64,000 nt of DNA from NCBI GenBank assembly GCA_028554795.2, contig CM068839.1:39027006-39091005 (forward strand), written 5' to 3'. The stretch is from Sinohyriopsis cumingii (taxonomy: Eukaryota > Mollusca > Bivalvia > Unionida > Unionidae). Positions 22,790 through 35,639 of the stretch are shown piece after piece. The notes under the pieces are model-generated. The model searched no databases. It was not told the origin of the DNA and saw nothing but the letters and a program-made list of their open reading frames with translations. Positions within the stretch are counted from its first letter, which is position 1; every line of letters begins with the position of its first letter. Position numbers and translations under genes: made by a program.

Positions 22790-23660
22790 CTTTATAGAAA
22801 TATATATTGAGTGACACACCTGTACATGTATTACAATAGATGGAAATATATACCTTGTGACATACCTGTACATGTATTGCAATAGATGGAAATATATACC
22901 TTGTCACATATGTGTACATGTATTGCAATAGATGGAAATACATACTTTGTGACATACCTGTATACGTATTGCAATAGATGGAAATAGATACTCTTTGACA
23001 CACCTGTATGTGAAGTACAGTAGATGGAAATTAATACTATGTGAAATACCTGTATGTGAAGTACAGTAGATGGAAATATATACTATGTGACATACCTGTA
23101 TGTGAAGTACTGCATGCAGTAGAAGGAAATATATACTATGTGCCATACCTGTATGTGAAGTGCAGTAGAGGGAAATATATACTATGTGCCATACCTGTAT
23201 GTGAAGTGCAGTAGATGGAAATATATACTATGTGACATACCTGAATGTGAAGTACAGTAGATGTAAATTAATACTATGTGAAATACCTGTATGTGAAGTA
23301 CAGTAGATGGAAATATATACTATGTGACATACCTGTATGTGAAGTACAGCAGAAGGAAATATATACTATGTGACATACCTGTATGTGAAGTACAGTAGAT
23401 GGAAATAGATACAATGTGACATAACTGTACATGTATTGCAATATATGGAAATAGATACTCTTTGACATACCTGTATGTGAAGTACAGTAAAGGGAAATAT
23501 ATACTGTGTGACATACCTGTATGTGAAGTGCATTAGATGGAAATATATACTCTGTGACATACCTGTACATTTAATGCCATGGATGAAAATACATAATCTG
23601 TGACATACCTGTACATTTATTGCAGTAGATGGAAATATATACTCTGTGACAGACCTATAG
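22790..23660. repeat. 46-bp minisatellite, about 19 units
   Basis: Units follow gacatacctgtatgtgaag, then tacagtagatggaaatatat, then actatgt. A variant with gtacatgtattgcaatagat dominates at the left end. The minus-strand ORFs across it are artefacts of the repeat. Confidence 0.93.
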
Positions 23661-23664
23661 ATGT

Positions 23665-23768
23665 TTTACAATAGATGGAAATATATATCCAATGAGAAGA
23701 AATGTATTATCTTGGCAATTGTATGGAAATATATATCCAATGAGAAGAAATGTATTATCTTGGCAATC
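23665..23768. repeat. Two-copy ~48-bp tandem repeat
   Basis: atggaaatatatatccaatg followed by agaagaaatgtattatcttg occurs twice with almost no difference. Its first part resembles the end of the neighbouring 46-bp unit, so it may have grown from that array. Confidence 0.88.
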
Positions 23769-23896
23769 TTATTATTCATTCTAGAAAGACAGATGATTAT
23801 AATGTTGACGTCAAATTCATCATCATCTTCTCTAAAATGTCAAGTCATGTTCAATTTGGATAAATTAATGCTTAAAGATTTTTTTCTTATTGCCAG

Positions 23897-24175
23897 TTCC
23901 TCCCTCTATTGATGAATCCAATGTGGTGTATCTCCGAAAAGTTATCCAAAACCAGACATTGTTGATGGAATGTCCTGTGTCAGGGATCCCTCCACCAAAG
24001 ATCAGGTGGTTAATTAAAGGGGAGCCACTACAGCTTTCTCCAAGAATGCGACTCTTTGACGGTAACAAACAACTTGAAATTGACTCTGTCCAAGTGTCAG
24101 ATACTGCCATCTACACCTGTATTGCAGAAAATGAAGCTGGGGAACTACGGAAGAAGTTTGATGTTGAAGTTTTTG
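23897..24175 (+). CDS. HMCN1-like: Hemicentin-like protein, Ig domain exon 6
   Basis: A 279-nt phase 1-1 exon (acceptor attgccag, donor gtaatg). The module starts VPPSIDESN, with Cys in LLMECPVSG, Trp in GIPPPKIRWLIKG, and F-strand SDTAIYTCIAENEAG. It ends FDVEVFG. NQT is a possible glycosylation site, placed as in exons 2 and 7. Confidence 0.88.
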
Positions 24176-24777
24176 GTAATGCATTAATTTTACTGAAATA
24201 TCATGTATCAGTCTATACTTTTGGACTTACCATGCATTACTAGTGTCTACATAGATACTCTTGTTTTCATTATCAATCATAAAATATGGACAAGTCAAAA
24301 GCAAAACAAGTGAGTTAAAATAAAACAGCAATTTCCATCAATGTAACTATTTGATATGCTTGATAGCTCGACTACTATGAAGTTAAAAATATATATATTA
24401 TATTTTCATAAATAATTTTAATTTTTGGGGGAATGGCATTGTTGTATTTATGCCCCCACCCCCAGCATATAGAACTTATTCACATATTTGTCCATGAAAC
24501 ATTGCATTATATGGCAGCTTGTTATATAACATAATGAGCAATTATGGATCCAAACTAGAACTTCATGCTGCAAAAAAGCTAAATGTCAAATTCAAAAGTT
24601 TTTCAGTGGATATGTGCATAAACAAGATTCAAGAAATGAACATGCAGACTGATTTCCATGACTTCCATAAATTCAGCAGACAAGTCGTAAAAATCAACCA
24701 AACTCTTATCTCATGGTGTCAAGTCATACATGTTTGCAAAAACTACAATCTGAGCCATATTATTTCTCATCTTCCAG
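24176..24777 (+). other. Intron after Ig exon 6
   Basis: The shortest intron here at 0.6 kb, with no array. It has a short (TA)-rich patch near 24391 and a long open stretch before the acceptor cttccag that is not conserved in Ig character. Confidence 0.8.
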
Positions 24778-25062
24778 TTCCTCCAAGCATTAATGTGTCC
24801 AAAGTTTTGACAGAGTTGACAGTGATTCAGAACAAGACAGTATTTATTGAGTGTCCCATATCAGGAATCCCTTTCCCATCAATTATGTGGCTAAAGGACA
24901 AGTTCCCATTACTAGACTTTCCCTATAAAGACCTGCTTGTCCATGACAAGGACCAGCGTCTTGAGGTCAGTAATGCCCAAGTGGATGATGCTGGAACCTA
25001 TACCTGCAGAGCCACAAATCCCGCAGGACAAGCTGACCAGAAGTATGTACTGGATGTTTATG
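24778..25062 (+). CDS. HMCN1-like: Hemicentin-like protein, Ig domain exon 7
   Basis: A 285-nt phase 1-1 exon (acceptor cttccag, donor gtgagt). The module starts VPPSINVSK, with Cys in VFIECPISG, Trp in GIPFPSIMWLKDK, and a canonical F-strand DDAGTYTCRATNPAG. It ends YVLDVYG. NVS and NKT are possible glycosylation sites. The C'-E region is a few residues longer than in exons 3, 5 and 6. Confidence 0.88.
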
Positions 25063-25314
25063 GTGAGTTTCTTTTTTATTTTTGCCTCCTTTAGAAGGCT
25101 TATTCATATATTACCAAAGTCAATGACTGCAGTGCTGCCATTCTTAACAAAGTTAGATTTTTTAAAAAGTTTTTATTCATGTTATTTTAATGTCATGTGG
25201 CTTACACAAAAACACCTTCACTGTCAAGTCATTACAGGGAACTGTTGCTTTGTTTACATTATGCATTATCCATTATCCATGGTTACCTAATAAATACCTA
25301 CACTTCCCAGGCAG

Positions 25315-25500
25315 ATAAAAAAATGTTTTTTGTTTTTTTATTGGCACTTCTAGCATAGCATGCCAAGGAAATGGGAACTAAGTACCTTTCCCAAGGACAC
25401 ACCAAAGCAGATGACCTGGGCTGGCCTTTGTGGGTATTGAACCTACAAGCGTTGATCAACAAGTCTGAGGCCCTACCAACTGAGCCAGCATGGCTCCAAT
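25315..25500 (-). mobile_element. tRNA-derived SINE, family 2
   Basis: On the - strand there is an A-box-like tggctcagttggtagggcc and a degenerate B-box ggttcaatacc. The body motif tccttgggaaaggtactta is shared with the copy at 12590, and the end is A-rich (aaaaaacaaaaaac). It differs from the family at 10179. The boundaries are approximate. Confidence 0.75.
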
Positions 25501-25611
25501 ACAATAAATGACTGTCTGCAGACACTACCATATAAAATGTATTCCCTTTAGACCAATCCCTTAAGAATGATCTTGGAAGAACCAAAATATAAACAACCAT
25601 AAAGACAGTTG

Positions 25612-25918
25612 AATAACATGTATTGCATTTCCTGTTGAATTGATACCTAAAATGTATTGCATTTCCTGTTGAATTGTGAATTATTACATAACATGTATTG
25701 CATTTCCTGTTGAATTGATACATAACATATAATTGCATTTCTTGTTGAATTGTTGAATTATTACATAACATGTATTGCATTTCCTGTTGAATTATAAAAT
25801 GTATTGCATTTCCTGTTGAACTGATAATTTATTATGTATTGCATTATTTTCCTGTTTAATTGATACCTAAAATGTATTGCATTTCTTGTTTAATTGATAC
25901 ATAAGATGTGTTGCATTT
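25612..25918. repeat. ~36-bp minisatellite, about 8 units
   Basis: Units follow atgtattgcatttcctgttg plus aattgatacataaca, with length variants. Confidence 0.9.
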
Positions 25919-25941
25919 CGTCTTTCTTTTCAGATGTAAGA

Positions 25942-26157
25942 ATTACCATATTTACTCTCAAGTCAAAGTGCAAGCAACAAAGATCCTGAAATGTCATAGC
26001 ATAATGCACTTGCAGATCAGGGTCTATGTTGCTTGTTCTACTGATTACTCCTAACAAACTGCACAGACCCAGATCTGCTAGTGCATGATGTGATGGCAGA
26101 TCTGGGTCTATGCAGTTTGCAGTTGGACTTGACTGGTAATGGAGTATATATGGTAAT
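25942..26157. mobile_element. Palindromic, double-hairpin MITE-like element
   Basis: The ends are inverted copies: attaccatatttactc at 25942 and its near-complement gagtatatatggtaat ending at 26157. The two halves are imperfect inverted copies about a centre near 26050. Each half is also a hairpin: caagcaacaaagatcctga pairs with tcagggtctatgttgcttg (about 25971-26036), and aactgcacagacccagatct pairs with agatctgggtctatgcagtt (about 26056-26118, one mismatch). There is no open frame, which fits a non-autonomous fold-back element. The flanks read cagatgtaag and cagatctttt; I cannot fix a target duplication. Confidence 0.7.
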
Positions 26158-26694
26158 CAGATCTTTTGCAATCCCAGAACATACAAGATAGATTTAATTC
26201 AATGTCCAAAAGAAACTGCATGACTCAGAGGTTAGTGTGCCAGACTTGCAAGTGACAATGTGTAGGACTGAATTCTTCAAACAATTCAGCCCATGTCAGC
26301 TACCATGGTGTGTATTTGCAAGGCACTTTACTCTAACTGCCTTAGAACTAAATAACCTACATGTATTGCTGTACCATAAAACACCCAAATTTACACATAC
26401 AAATGACTGCAAAAGCCAAGCCCAGTCTATCAAATTCACACATTTGGTGTACTTACAGGTTTTTTTCATCATTGTGTTTGTAGATGACACAATTCTGAAT
26501 TTATATGATTTTCAGTTCATGTACTTCAAAAATTAACAAATAAACATTACTTGCCATTGTAAAATGTACAGAATATTTAATCCATACATGTATTGTCAAG
26601 TAAATAAGTCTAATTATGCATCAAATGTACAACATTCAATGTAAATTAATTATGTATCTAGGTTTCCTCAGCCTCTGTAGGTTGCATTTGAAGT

Positions 26695-26832
26695 ATTTGT
26701 TATATCATTGAGGTATTTGTCATGTCATTTAAATTTGTGTTGCATCATTGCGGTTTTGTTATATCACTGAGTTATTTGTTATATCAATGAGATTTTTGTT
26801 ATATCACTGTGGTGTTTGTTATATCATTGCCA
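26695..26832. repeat. ~20-30-bp degenerate tandem repeat
   Basis: About six units recur around tttgttatatcattgagg and variants with tatcactgtggt. Confidence 0.75.
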
Positions 26833-26867
26833 GTAAGCCATTAAATAATGAGTGTGATTCTCCCAGT

Positions 26868-27160
26868 TTTCAATACTTTGGCTCTAAGGGTGTTCCTAAG
26901 GATAAGCAAGACCCAGTTTTCAACACTTTGGTTCTAAGGATATTTCTAAGGATAAACAAATCCCATTTTTCAACACTTTGACTCTAAGGGTGTTTCTAAG
27001 GATAAGAAGTCCCAATTTTTTAACACTTTGACTCTAAGGGTGTTTCTAAACATGAGCAAGTCCCAGTTTTCAACACTTTGACTCTTAGAGGGTGTTTCTA
27101 ATTATAAGAAGGTCATAATTTTCAACAGTTTGACTCCAAGGGTGTTTCTAAGGACAAGCA
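26868..27160. repeat. ~47-bp minisatellite, about 6 units
   Basis: Units follow cccagttttcaacactttg, then gctctaagggtgtttcta, then aggataagcaag. Confidence 0.9.
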
Positions 27161-27556
27161 AGCCAGTCCTCCACTGTTCTTATCCTTGACACGCCCTTAA
27201 AGTCATTCTTGTCTTGTTTTTGGAAAACTAAAATTGTTACCAAAAACTTAAGTAAATGCATAAATAAAATTCATTTAAAATGACTTAGGAAGATTACAGT
27301 AGAAAAATTACAGTGCATTAAAACATTATTTTGTCCAATAAATTGGCTGTCTTGAAATATAGTGTCTGAAAACAAACAGAAAATATGGTAAGTTTGTGGT
27401 GGTATAAAACAGAAAATATTGTAAATTGTTATGGTAACAAACAGACAATATGGTAAGTTATTTAATTGTATGAATGTAAAATAAGTAATATCCTTATATT
27501 TATTGAAAAATACCCAGACATTATGCCACCTTTGAAAATTCCTCTTTTTTCAACAG

Positions 27557-27841
27557 TTCCACCAGATATTGCTGGCTCTGAAAAGGTTGACATGGTAACT
27601 GTTGTAGCAGGAAAGCCTGTTACACTGAACTGTATTGCAACAGGAATCCCTCAGCCACAGTTGACATGGTCCAAGGACAAAAAGATCATTGTTTTGTCAG
27701 AGAATCCAAAGATTCGTATCCTGTCTGGTGGCCAGTCACTCCAGATCACAAGTGCTGAGGTAACACACACTGGGAAATATATTTGCTATGCTGAGAATCA
27801 AGCTGGAATAACAGAGAAGACATTTGATGTCCAGGTTCAAG
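27557..27841 (+). CDS. HMCN1-like: Hemicentin-like protein, Ig domain exon 8
   Basis: A 285-nt phase 1-1 exon (acceptor caacag, donor gtattt). The module starts VPPDIAGSE, with Cys in VTLNCIATG, Trp in GIPQPQLTWSKDK, and F-strand HTGKYICYAENQAG. It ends FDVQVQG. This is the closest of the set to the classic I-set consensus in strand B (AGKPVTLNC). Confidence 0.89.
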
Positions 27842-28797
27842 GTATTTTTTCCTCATGAGAATGAAGTTTTATAAAGAATAATAGCATGCATTATCTTATT
27901 ATAGAGATGTCAGAAATGTAAGTAATTTATCCATTTATTAAATCATTCAGCAACTCAGGCCTGAGAATTTGATCTAAGAATGTAATACATTAACCAAGAT
28001 AGCTAGGAAGATGAGGTTGGTATCTTACTGTCCTTCTACATGCTGTTCTTAAGCTATGTTTGTTTCACTTTGCCAATAGAACTGCAAGGCTAATGAATTA
28101 CTGTCCTTCAACATGCTGCCCTGTAGTAATGATACTGTCCTTCTATGTGCAGCCATGTAACTATGTTACTGTCATTCTACATTCCTTTCTTGCAGCTATG
28201 TCCCTGTCACATCCATATATTCCTTTCTATAAAGAAAACTGTGGTAGGTGCAACCAGCCATTTTCAAATACATAAGATGTAGTTTAACAGATGCTTGATT
28301 GTACTAGGTTTTACTCTGTTCAGAAAAAAGGCACCAAAATAGGTATAGTATAACAAAAACCATTAGGCATTAAGCTATGCAACAGTGTTATTATGAACTG
28401 CGGACTGTGGCTTCCAATTCTGGCAGAACAGTTATAGGAATAGAACTATAGGATAGAATGTAGGGATCAGTATAATGTCAACCCACACCACACCACCCAT
28501 ACCTATCTTTGGGTTTATATTGTAGGACTAAGATTTTAATGGTAACACAGGCTGTGAGGAATAAAACATTTTTTCCAGGTTTAAATGAGATTGGAGGAAT
28601 GCTTTTGATTACAATGTATCCTATTTTATTCTGTTTAGTTGTAAATATCTATTTTAAACTGTCTATATTGGATCATGAAAATGATGCAGTCATCTGGGGG
28701 ATTTGATTTGTACATTTACTGTTGTAAATATTCCAACTTGTCTCATTGGTCAACTTGCACAATAGCCGTGTGATCTGATATTTTATTATCTTCTCAG
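27842..28797 (+). other. Intron after Ig exon 8
   Basis: A 0.96-kb intron with loose repeats around tactgtccttctacatgct at about 28025-28190 and nothing else recognisable. The acceptor is ttctcag. Confidence 0.75.
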
Positions 28798-29082
28798 TCC
28801 TGCCAACCATACGTGGTTCTGAGCGCATCCAGAACAAGTGGGTGGTCATCAGTCAGCCTCTTACCCTTGAATGTCCAGCAGAGGGAATTCCCACACCCCA
28901 AATAAAATGGGTCCGACGAGGGGAAGAAATTCGTCAGTATGGGAATCCCAGCATTCGAATTGTGGACAATGGTCGCAGACTTCTACTAGTCAGTTCTCAA
29001 TTAGTGGATCAGGGAGAATACATGTGTATAGCAACTAATGATGCAGGGAATGCAACACTAGAGTATATTGTGGCTGTCTATG
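28798..29082 (+). CDS. HMCN1-like: Hemicentin-like protein, Ig domain exon 9
   Basis: A 285-nt phase 1-1 exon (acceptor ttctcag, donor gtaagt). The module starts VLPTIRGSE (Leu in place of the first Pro), with Cys in LTLECPAEG, Trp in GIPTPQIKWVRRG, and F-strand VDQGEYMCIATNDAG. It ends YIVAVYG. It is the last of the nine uninterrupted one-exon domains; the next intron is 7.5 kb and holds the largest array of the window. Confidence 0.89.
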
Positions 29083-29269
29083 GTAAGTTTATAATAATAT
29101 TTATCATTTTATTTAAGGAAGCACTTGGTCCACATACCATGTTTCTATGAGACTTTCTACAATTGTGATGTACAGTTCACAGGTTGGCATCTGCATAACT
29201 GATCTACTAAAGAAATTATAAAAGATGTCTAAGCACAACATTTCAGATAAGTACATTAAACAACATTAA

Positions 29270-29490
29270 TGAATAGTACTGAACTGAAGATGAGTACATA
29301 GTATAACATTCATATAAACAGCAGTGAATCTTTCCTAGGAATTATAGATTAGTATATTTTACAGCATTTGTATAAATAATAGTGAACATTTCTGAGGACT
29401 TACAGATTGATATATTGTACAGTATTCATATAAATAATAGTGAACATTTCCGAAGAATTACAGATGAATACATTGCACAGTATTCAATAA
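29270..29490. repeat. ~60-bp degenerate tandem repeat, about 4 units
   Basis: Units recur around cattcatataaata, then agtgaacatttc, then gaattacagat. Confidence 0.85.
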
Positions 29491-29964
29491 AAATGGTGGC
29501 AAACCTACTACACCTGCCAACCCTTTGACCATAAGTCATACTAACATAACCCATAAACTATGGACTTCGGAATAATAGCAAAAATTTAACAAATAAGACC
29601 ATCGCAATCAAATTTAAATACTGTCATGTCTGTGTTTGAAATTGAGCAGGATTTCATAGATTCAGTGGAGTTGACTAGGGAACCAGTCTAACTTTACAAA
29701 TGTATCTCAGACATATTAACTTGTTGGTATTTTTTGTGCAAAATGTCTACATCATCAAGTTGTTGCTTATATAAGTTTCTGTCAGTGGCATCCATTAGTA
29801 CTTGGGAGACTCTGTGGCAATCACTTCTTTTCTCTATTTGTTTATCTGTTCACATTTTGTACCTGACATAGGTCTAATAAAATGACAGGTAAATAGTTTA
29901 TTACATCACTTTGTTATCCTGTTGACAAACATATGATACATTTTAATCATTTTTCACTCTTCAG

Positions 29965-32900
29965 ATATGTATATGTATTTTACCAAGGGCAGTTAGATAT
30001 GTAGATGTATTTTACCAAGGGCAGTTATATATGTATATGTATTTTACCAAGGTCAGTTAGATATGTAGATGTATTCTACCAAGGGCAGTTATATATGTAG
30101 ATACATTTTTACCAAGGGCAATTAGATATGTAGATATATTTTACCAAGGGCAGCTAAGATATATAGATGTATATTTTTGCCAAGGGCAGTTAGATATGTA
30201 GATGTATATTTTTGCCAAGGGCAGTTAGATATGTAGATGTATTTTACCAAGGGCAGTTCAGATATGTAGATTTATTTTACCAGGAGCAGTTATGTAGATG
30301 TTTTTTAACCAAGGGCAGTTCAGATATGTAAATGTGTTTTACCAAGGGCAGTTAGATATGTAGATGTATTTTACCAAGGGCAGTTAGATATGTAGATGTA
30401 TTTTACCAAGGGCAGTTAGATATGTAGATGTATTTTACCAAGGGCAGTTAGATATGTAGATGTATTTTACCAAGGGCAGTTAGATATGTTGATGTTTTCT
30501 CTAACAAGGCAGTTAGATATGTAGATGTATTTTACCAAGGGCAGTTAGATATGTAGATGTATTTTACCAAGGGCAGATCAGATATATAGATGTATTTTAC
30601 CAAGGGCAGTTCAGATATGTAGATGTATTTTACCAAGGGCAGTTAGATATGTAGATGTATTTTACCAAGGGCAGTTCAGATATGTAGATGTATTTTACCA
30701 AGGGCAGATCAGATATATAGATGTATTTTTACCAAGGGCAGTTAGATATGTAGATGTATTTTACCAGGGGCAGTTAGATATCTTGATGTTTTTTCTACCA
30801 AGGCAGTTAGATATATAGATGTATTTTACCAAGGGCAGTTCAGATATGTAGATCTATTTTACCAAGGGCAGTTAGATATGTAGATGTATTTTACCAAGGG
30901 CAGTTAGATATGTAGATGTATTTTACCAAGGGCAGATCAAATATATAGATGTATTTTTACCAAGGGCAGTCTGATATGTAGATGTATTTTAGCAAGGGCA
31001 GTTAGATATGTTGATATGTTCTACCAAGGCAGTTCGATATGTAGGTGTATTTTACTTAGGGCAGATCAGATATGTAGATGTATTTTACCAAGGGCAGTTA
31101 GATATGTAGATGTGTTTTATCAAGGGCAGATCAGATATGTAGATGTATTTTACCAAGTGCACTTCAGATATGTAGATGTGTTTTATCAAGGGCAGATCAG
31201 ATATATAGATGTATTTTACCAAGGGCAGTTAGATATGTAGATTTATTTTACCAAGGGCAGTTAGATATGTAGATGTATTTTACCAAGGCCAGATCAGATA
31301 TATAGATGTATTTTACCAAGGCCAGATCAGATATATAGATGTATTTTACCAAGGGCAGATCAGATATGTAGATGTATTTTTACCAAGGGCAGTTAGATAT
31401 GTAGATGTATTTTACCAAGGGCAGTTCAGATATGAAGATGTATTATACCAAGGGCAGTTAGATATGCAGATGTGTTTTACCAAGGGCAGTTAGATATGTA
31501 GATGTATTTTACCAAGGGCAGATCAGATATGTAGATGTATTTTACCAAGGCCAGATCAGATATATAGATGTATTTTACCAAGGGCAGATCAGATATGTAG
31601 ATGTATTTTTACCAAGGGCAGTTAGATATGTAGATGTATTTTACCAAGGGTAGTTAGATATGTTGATGTTTTTTCTACCAAGGCAGTTAGATATGTAGAT
31701 GTATTTTACCAAGGGCAGTTCAGATATGTAGATGTATTTTACCAAGGGCAGTTCAGATATGTAGATGTATTTTACCAAGGACAGTTAGATATGTAGATTT
31801 ATTTTACCAAGGGCAGATCAGATATATAGATGTATTTTACCAAGGGCAGTTAGATATGTAGATTTATTTTACCAAGGGCAGTTAGATATGTAGGTGTACT
31901 TTACCAAGGGCAGTTAGATATATAGATGTATTTTGCCAAGGGCAGTTCAGATATGAAGATGTATTTTACCAAGGGCAGTTAGATATGTAGATTTATTTTG
32001 CCAAGGGCAGTTACATATATATAGTTATTTTACCAAGGGCAGTTAGATATGTAGATGTTTTTTTACCAAGGGCAGTTAGATGTGTCGATTTATTTTACCA
32101 AGGGCAGTTAGATATGTAGATGGGTTTTTTTATACCAAGGGCAGTTAGAATTGTAGATGTTTTTTACCAAGGGCAGTTAGATATGTAGACATATTTTACC
32201 AAGAGCAGTTAGATGTGTATTTGTATTTTACCAAGGGCAGTTAGATATATAGATGTATTCTCTAACAAGGCAGTTAGATATGTAGATGTATTATACCAAG
32301 GGCAGTTAGATATGCAGATGTGTTTTACCAAGGGCAGTTCAGATATGAAGATGTATTATACCAAGGGCAGTTAGATATGCAGATGTGTTTTACCAAGGGC
32401 AGTTAGATATGTAGATGTATTTTACCAGGGGCAGATCAGATATGTAGATGTATTTTACCAAGGCCAGATCAGATATATAGATGTATTTTACCAAGGGCAG
32501 ATCAGATATGTAGATGTATTTTTACCAAGGGCAGTTAGATATGTAGATGTATTTTACCAAGGGTAGTTAGATATGTTGATGTTTTTTCTACCAAGGCAGT
32601 TAGATATGTAGATGTATTTTACCAAGGGCAGTTCAGATATGTAGATGTATTTTACCAAGGGCAGTTCAGATATGTAGATGTATTTTACCAAGGACAGTTA
32701 GATATGTAGATGTATTTTGCCAAGGGCAGATCAAATATATAGATGTATTTTTACCAAGGGCAGTTCCATATGTAGATGTATTTTACCAAGGGCAGTTGGA
32801 TATGTTGATATGTTCTACCAAGTCAGTTCGATATGTAGATGTATTTTGCCAAGGGCAGATCAAATATATAGATGTATTTTTACCAAGGGCAGTTCCATAT

Positions 32901-35217
32901 GTAGATGTATTTTACCAAGGGCAGTTGGATATGTTGATATGTTCTACCAAGTCAGTTCGATATGTAGATGTATTTTACCAAGGGCAGATCAGATATGGCA
33001 GTTAGATATATATATTTATTTTACCAAGGGCAGTTAGATATGTAGATTTTTTTTACCAAGGGCAGTTAGATGTGTAGATTTACTTTACCAAGGGCAGTTA
33101 GATATGTAGATGGTTTTATTTTTATACCAAGGGCAGTTAGAATTGTAAATGATTTTTACCAAGGGCAGTTAGATATGTAGACATATTTTACCAAGAGCAG
33201 TTAGATATGTAGATGTATTTTTACCAAGGACAGTTAGATATGTTGATGTTTTCTACCAAGGGCAGTTAGATATGTAGATGGGTTTTTTTTATACCAAGGG
33301 CAGTTTGAATTGTAGATGTTTTTTACCAAGGGCAGTTAGATATGTAGACATATTTTACCAAGAGCAGTTAGATATGTAGATGTATTTTGCCAAGGGCAAT
33401 TAGATATGTTGATGTTTTTTTACCAAGGGCAATTAGATATGTTGATGTTTTTTCAACCAAGGCAGTTAGATATGTAGATGTATTTTATCAAGGGTAGTTA
33501 GATATGTAGATGTATTTTACCAAGGGCAGTTCAGATATGTAGATGTATTTTACCAAGGGCAGTTCAGTTATGTAGATGTATTTTACCAAGGGCAGTTACA
33601 TATGTATATTTATTTTACCAAGGGCAGTTACATATGTATATTTATTTTACCAATGGCAGTTAGATATGTAGATGTATTTTTCCAAGGGCAGATCAGATAT
33701 ATAGATGTATTTTACCAAGGGCAGTTAGATATGTAGACGTATTTTACCAAGGGCAGTTAGATATGTAGATGTATTTTACCAAGGGCAGATCAGATATATA
33801 GATGTATTTTACCAAGGGCAGTTAGATATGTAGATGTATTTTAGCAAGGGCAGTTAGATATGTAGATGTATTTTACCAAGGGCAGATCAGATATGTAGAT
33901 GTATTTTACCAAGGGCAGTTAGATATGTAGACGTGTTTTACCAAGGGCAGATCAGATATATAGATGTATTTTACCAAGGGCAGTTAGATATGTAGACGTA
34001 TTTTACCAAGGGCAGTTAGATATGTAGATGTATTTTACCAAGGGCAGATCAGATATATAGATGTATTTTACCAAGGGCAGTTAGATATGTAGGTGTATTT
34101 TACCAAGGGCAGTTAGATATGTAGATGTATTTTACCAAGGGCAGTTAGATATATAGATGTATTTTACCAAGGGCAGTTAGATATGTAGACGTATTTTACC
34201 AAGGGCAGTTAGATATGTAGATGTATTTTACCAAGGGCAGATCAGATATATAGATGTATTTTACCAAGGGCAGTTAGATATGTAGATGTATATTTTTACC
34301 AAGGGCAGTTAGATATGTAGATGTATTTTACCAAGGGCAGTTAGATATGTAGACGTATTTTACCAAGGGCAGTTAGATATGTAGATGTATTTTACCAAGG
34401 GCAGTTAGATATGTAGACGTATTTTACCAAGGGCAGTTAGATATGTAGATGTATTTTACCAAGGGCAGATCAGATATATAGATGTATTTTACCAAGGGCA
34501 GTTAGATATGTAGGTGTATTTTACCAAGGGCAGATCAGATATATAGATGTATTTTACCAAGGGCAGTTAGATATGTAGGTGTATTTTACCAAGGGCAGAT
34601 CAGATATATAGATGTATTTTACCAAGGGCAGTTCAGATATGTAGATGTATTTTACCAAGGGCAGTTATGTATGTATTTGTATTTTACTAAGAGCAGTTAG
34701 ATATGTAGGTGTATTTTACCAAGGGCAGATCAGATATATAGATGTATTTTACCAAGGGCAGATCAGATATGTAGATGTATTTTACTAAGGGCAGTTAGAT
34801 ATGTAGGTGTATTTTACCAAGGGCAGATCAGATATATAGATGTGTTTTAGCAAGGGCAGTTCAGATATATAGATGTATTTTACCAAGGGCAGATCAGATA
34901 TTTAGATGTATTTTACTAAGGGCAGTTAGATATGTAGGTGTATTTTACCAAGGGCAGATCAGATATTTAGATGTATTTTACCAAGGGCAGTTCAGTTATG
35001 TAGATGTATTTTACCAAGGGCAGTTACATATGTATATTTATTTTACCAAGGGCAGTTACATATGTATATTTATTTTACCAAGGGCAGTTAGATATGTAGA
35101 TGTATTTTTCCAAGGGCAGTTAGATATGTAGATGTATTTTACCAAGGGCAGTTAGATATGTAGATGTATTTTACCAAGGGCAGTTAGATTTGTAGATGTA
35201 TTTTACCAAGGGCAGTT
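29965..35217. repeat. Giant 32/33-bp minisatellite, about 160 units
   Basis: Two interspersed unit types share tgtattttaccaagggcag. Type A continues ttagatatgtaga (32 bp) and type B continues atcagatatataga (33 bp). A third variant has ttcagatatg. Multi-unit blocks recur: the run at about 31440-31770 resembles 32350-32690, and a block containing ttccatatgtagatg plus ttggatatgttgatatg occurs twice at 32717-32990. Unit length variants contain extra T or TATA. No coding role is evident; the short ORFs are periodic artefacts. The array lies wholly inside one intron. Confidence 0.95.
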
Positions 35218-35639
35218 TAGCATGCATTCTTTATCTGATGCTACAAGTATTAAATCTATAAAATGTGAATTTTATTCATGACATTCATTGCGAAGACCAT
35301 TGCTTATCAATTATTGGACACACCTAGCTGTTCTTCAGTATGCCACCTTTATAATATTGATATGTTGTTCAGCATTTTATCTGATTACCCCAGTCTTTTA
35401 GTTTTTAATCTCTTGTTTTTTTTGGCTAATGTTTTTTTCCTTCAGTAAAGGAATGTTTGTAACTATTTCGTAATTTTAGGCATCTCTGTTTTCTTGTTAA
35501 ATTTTTACCTTTTGACTTAATGACAATCACATTTAAAGAGTCAGTCTGAGGTATATGATGATAAATGCCTTGGCTGGCATTCTCTAAAAATAGCTTTGTT
35601 GTACAATGATTTTTAAAGTATGTTTTACAAGTAAATTTA

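Larger units (their letters stand above)
22417..23896 (+). other. Intron after Ig exon 5
   Basis: A 1.5-kb intron, most of it the 46-bp array at 22790-23660 and a two-copy ~48-bp repeat at 23665-23768. The flanking sequence is AT-rich and unremarkable. Confidence 0.8.
25063..27556 (+). other. Intron after Ig exon 7
   Basis: A 2.5-kb intron holding a family-2 SINE (25315-25500), a ~36-bp array (25612-25918), a palindromic MITE-like element (25942-26157) and two further arrays (26695-26832 and 26868-27160). The stretches 26160-26690 and 27165-27550 show no element. The acceptor is caacag. Confidence 0.8.

Noticed and set aside
24519..25094. 191-residue ORF as a separate gene
   Set aside because: Its C-terminal part is Ig exon 7; the N-terminal part is intron that happens to stay open up to the acceptor.
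29965..35217. CRISPR-like array
   Set aside because: The units are contiguous variants of one sequence with no unique spacers, and the locus is an intron of an animal gene.
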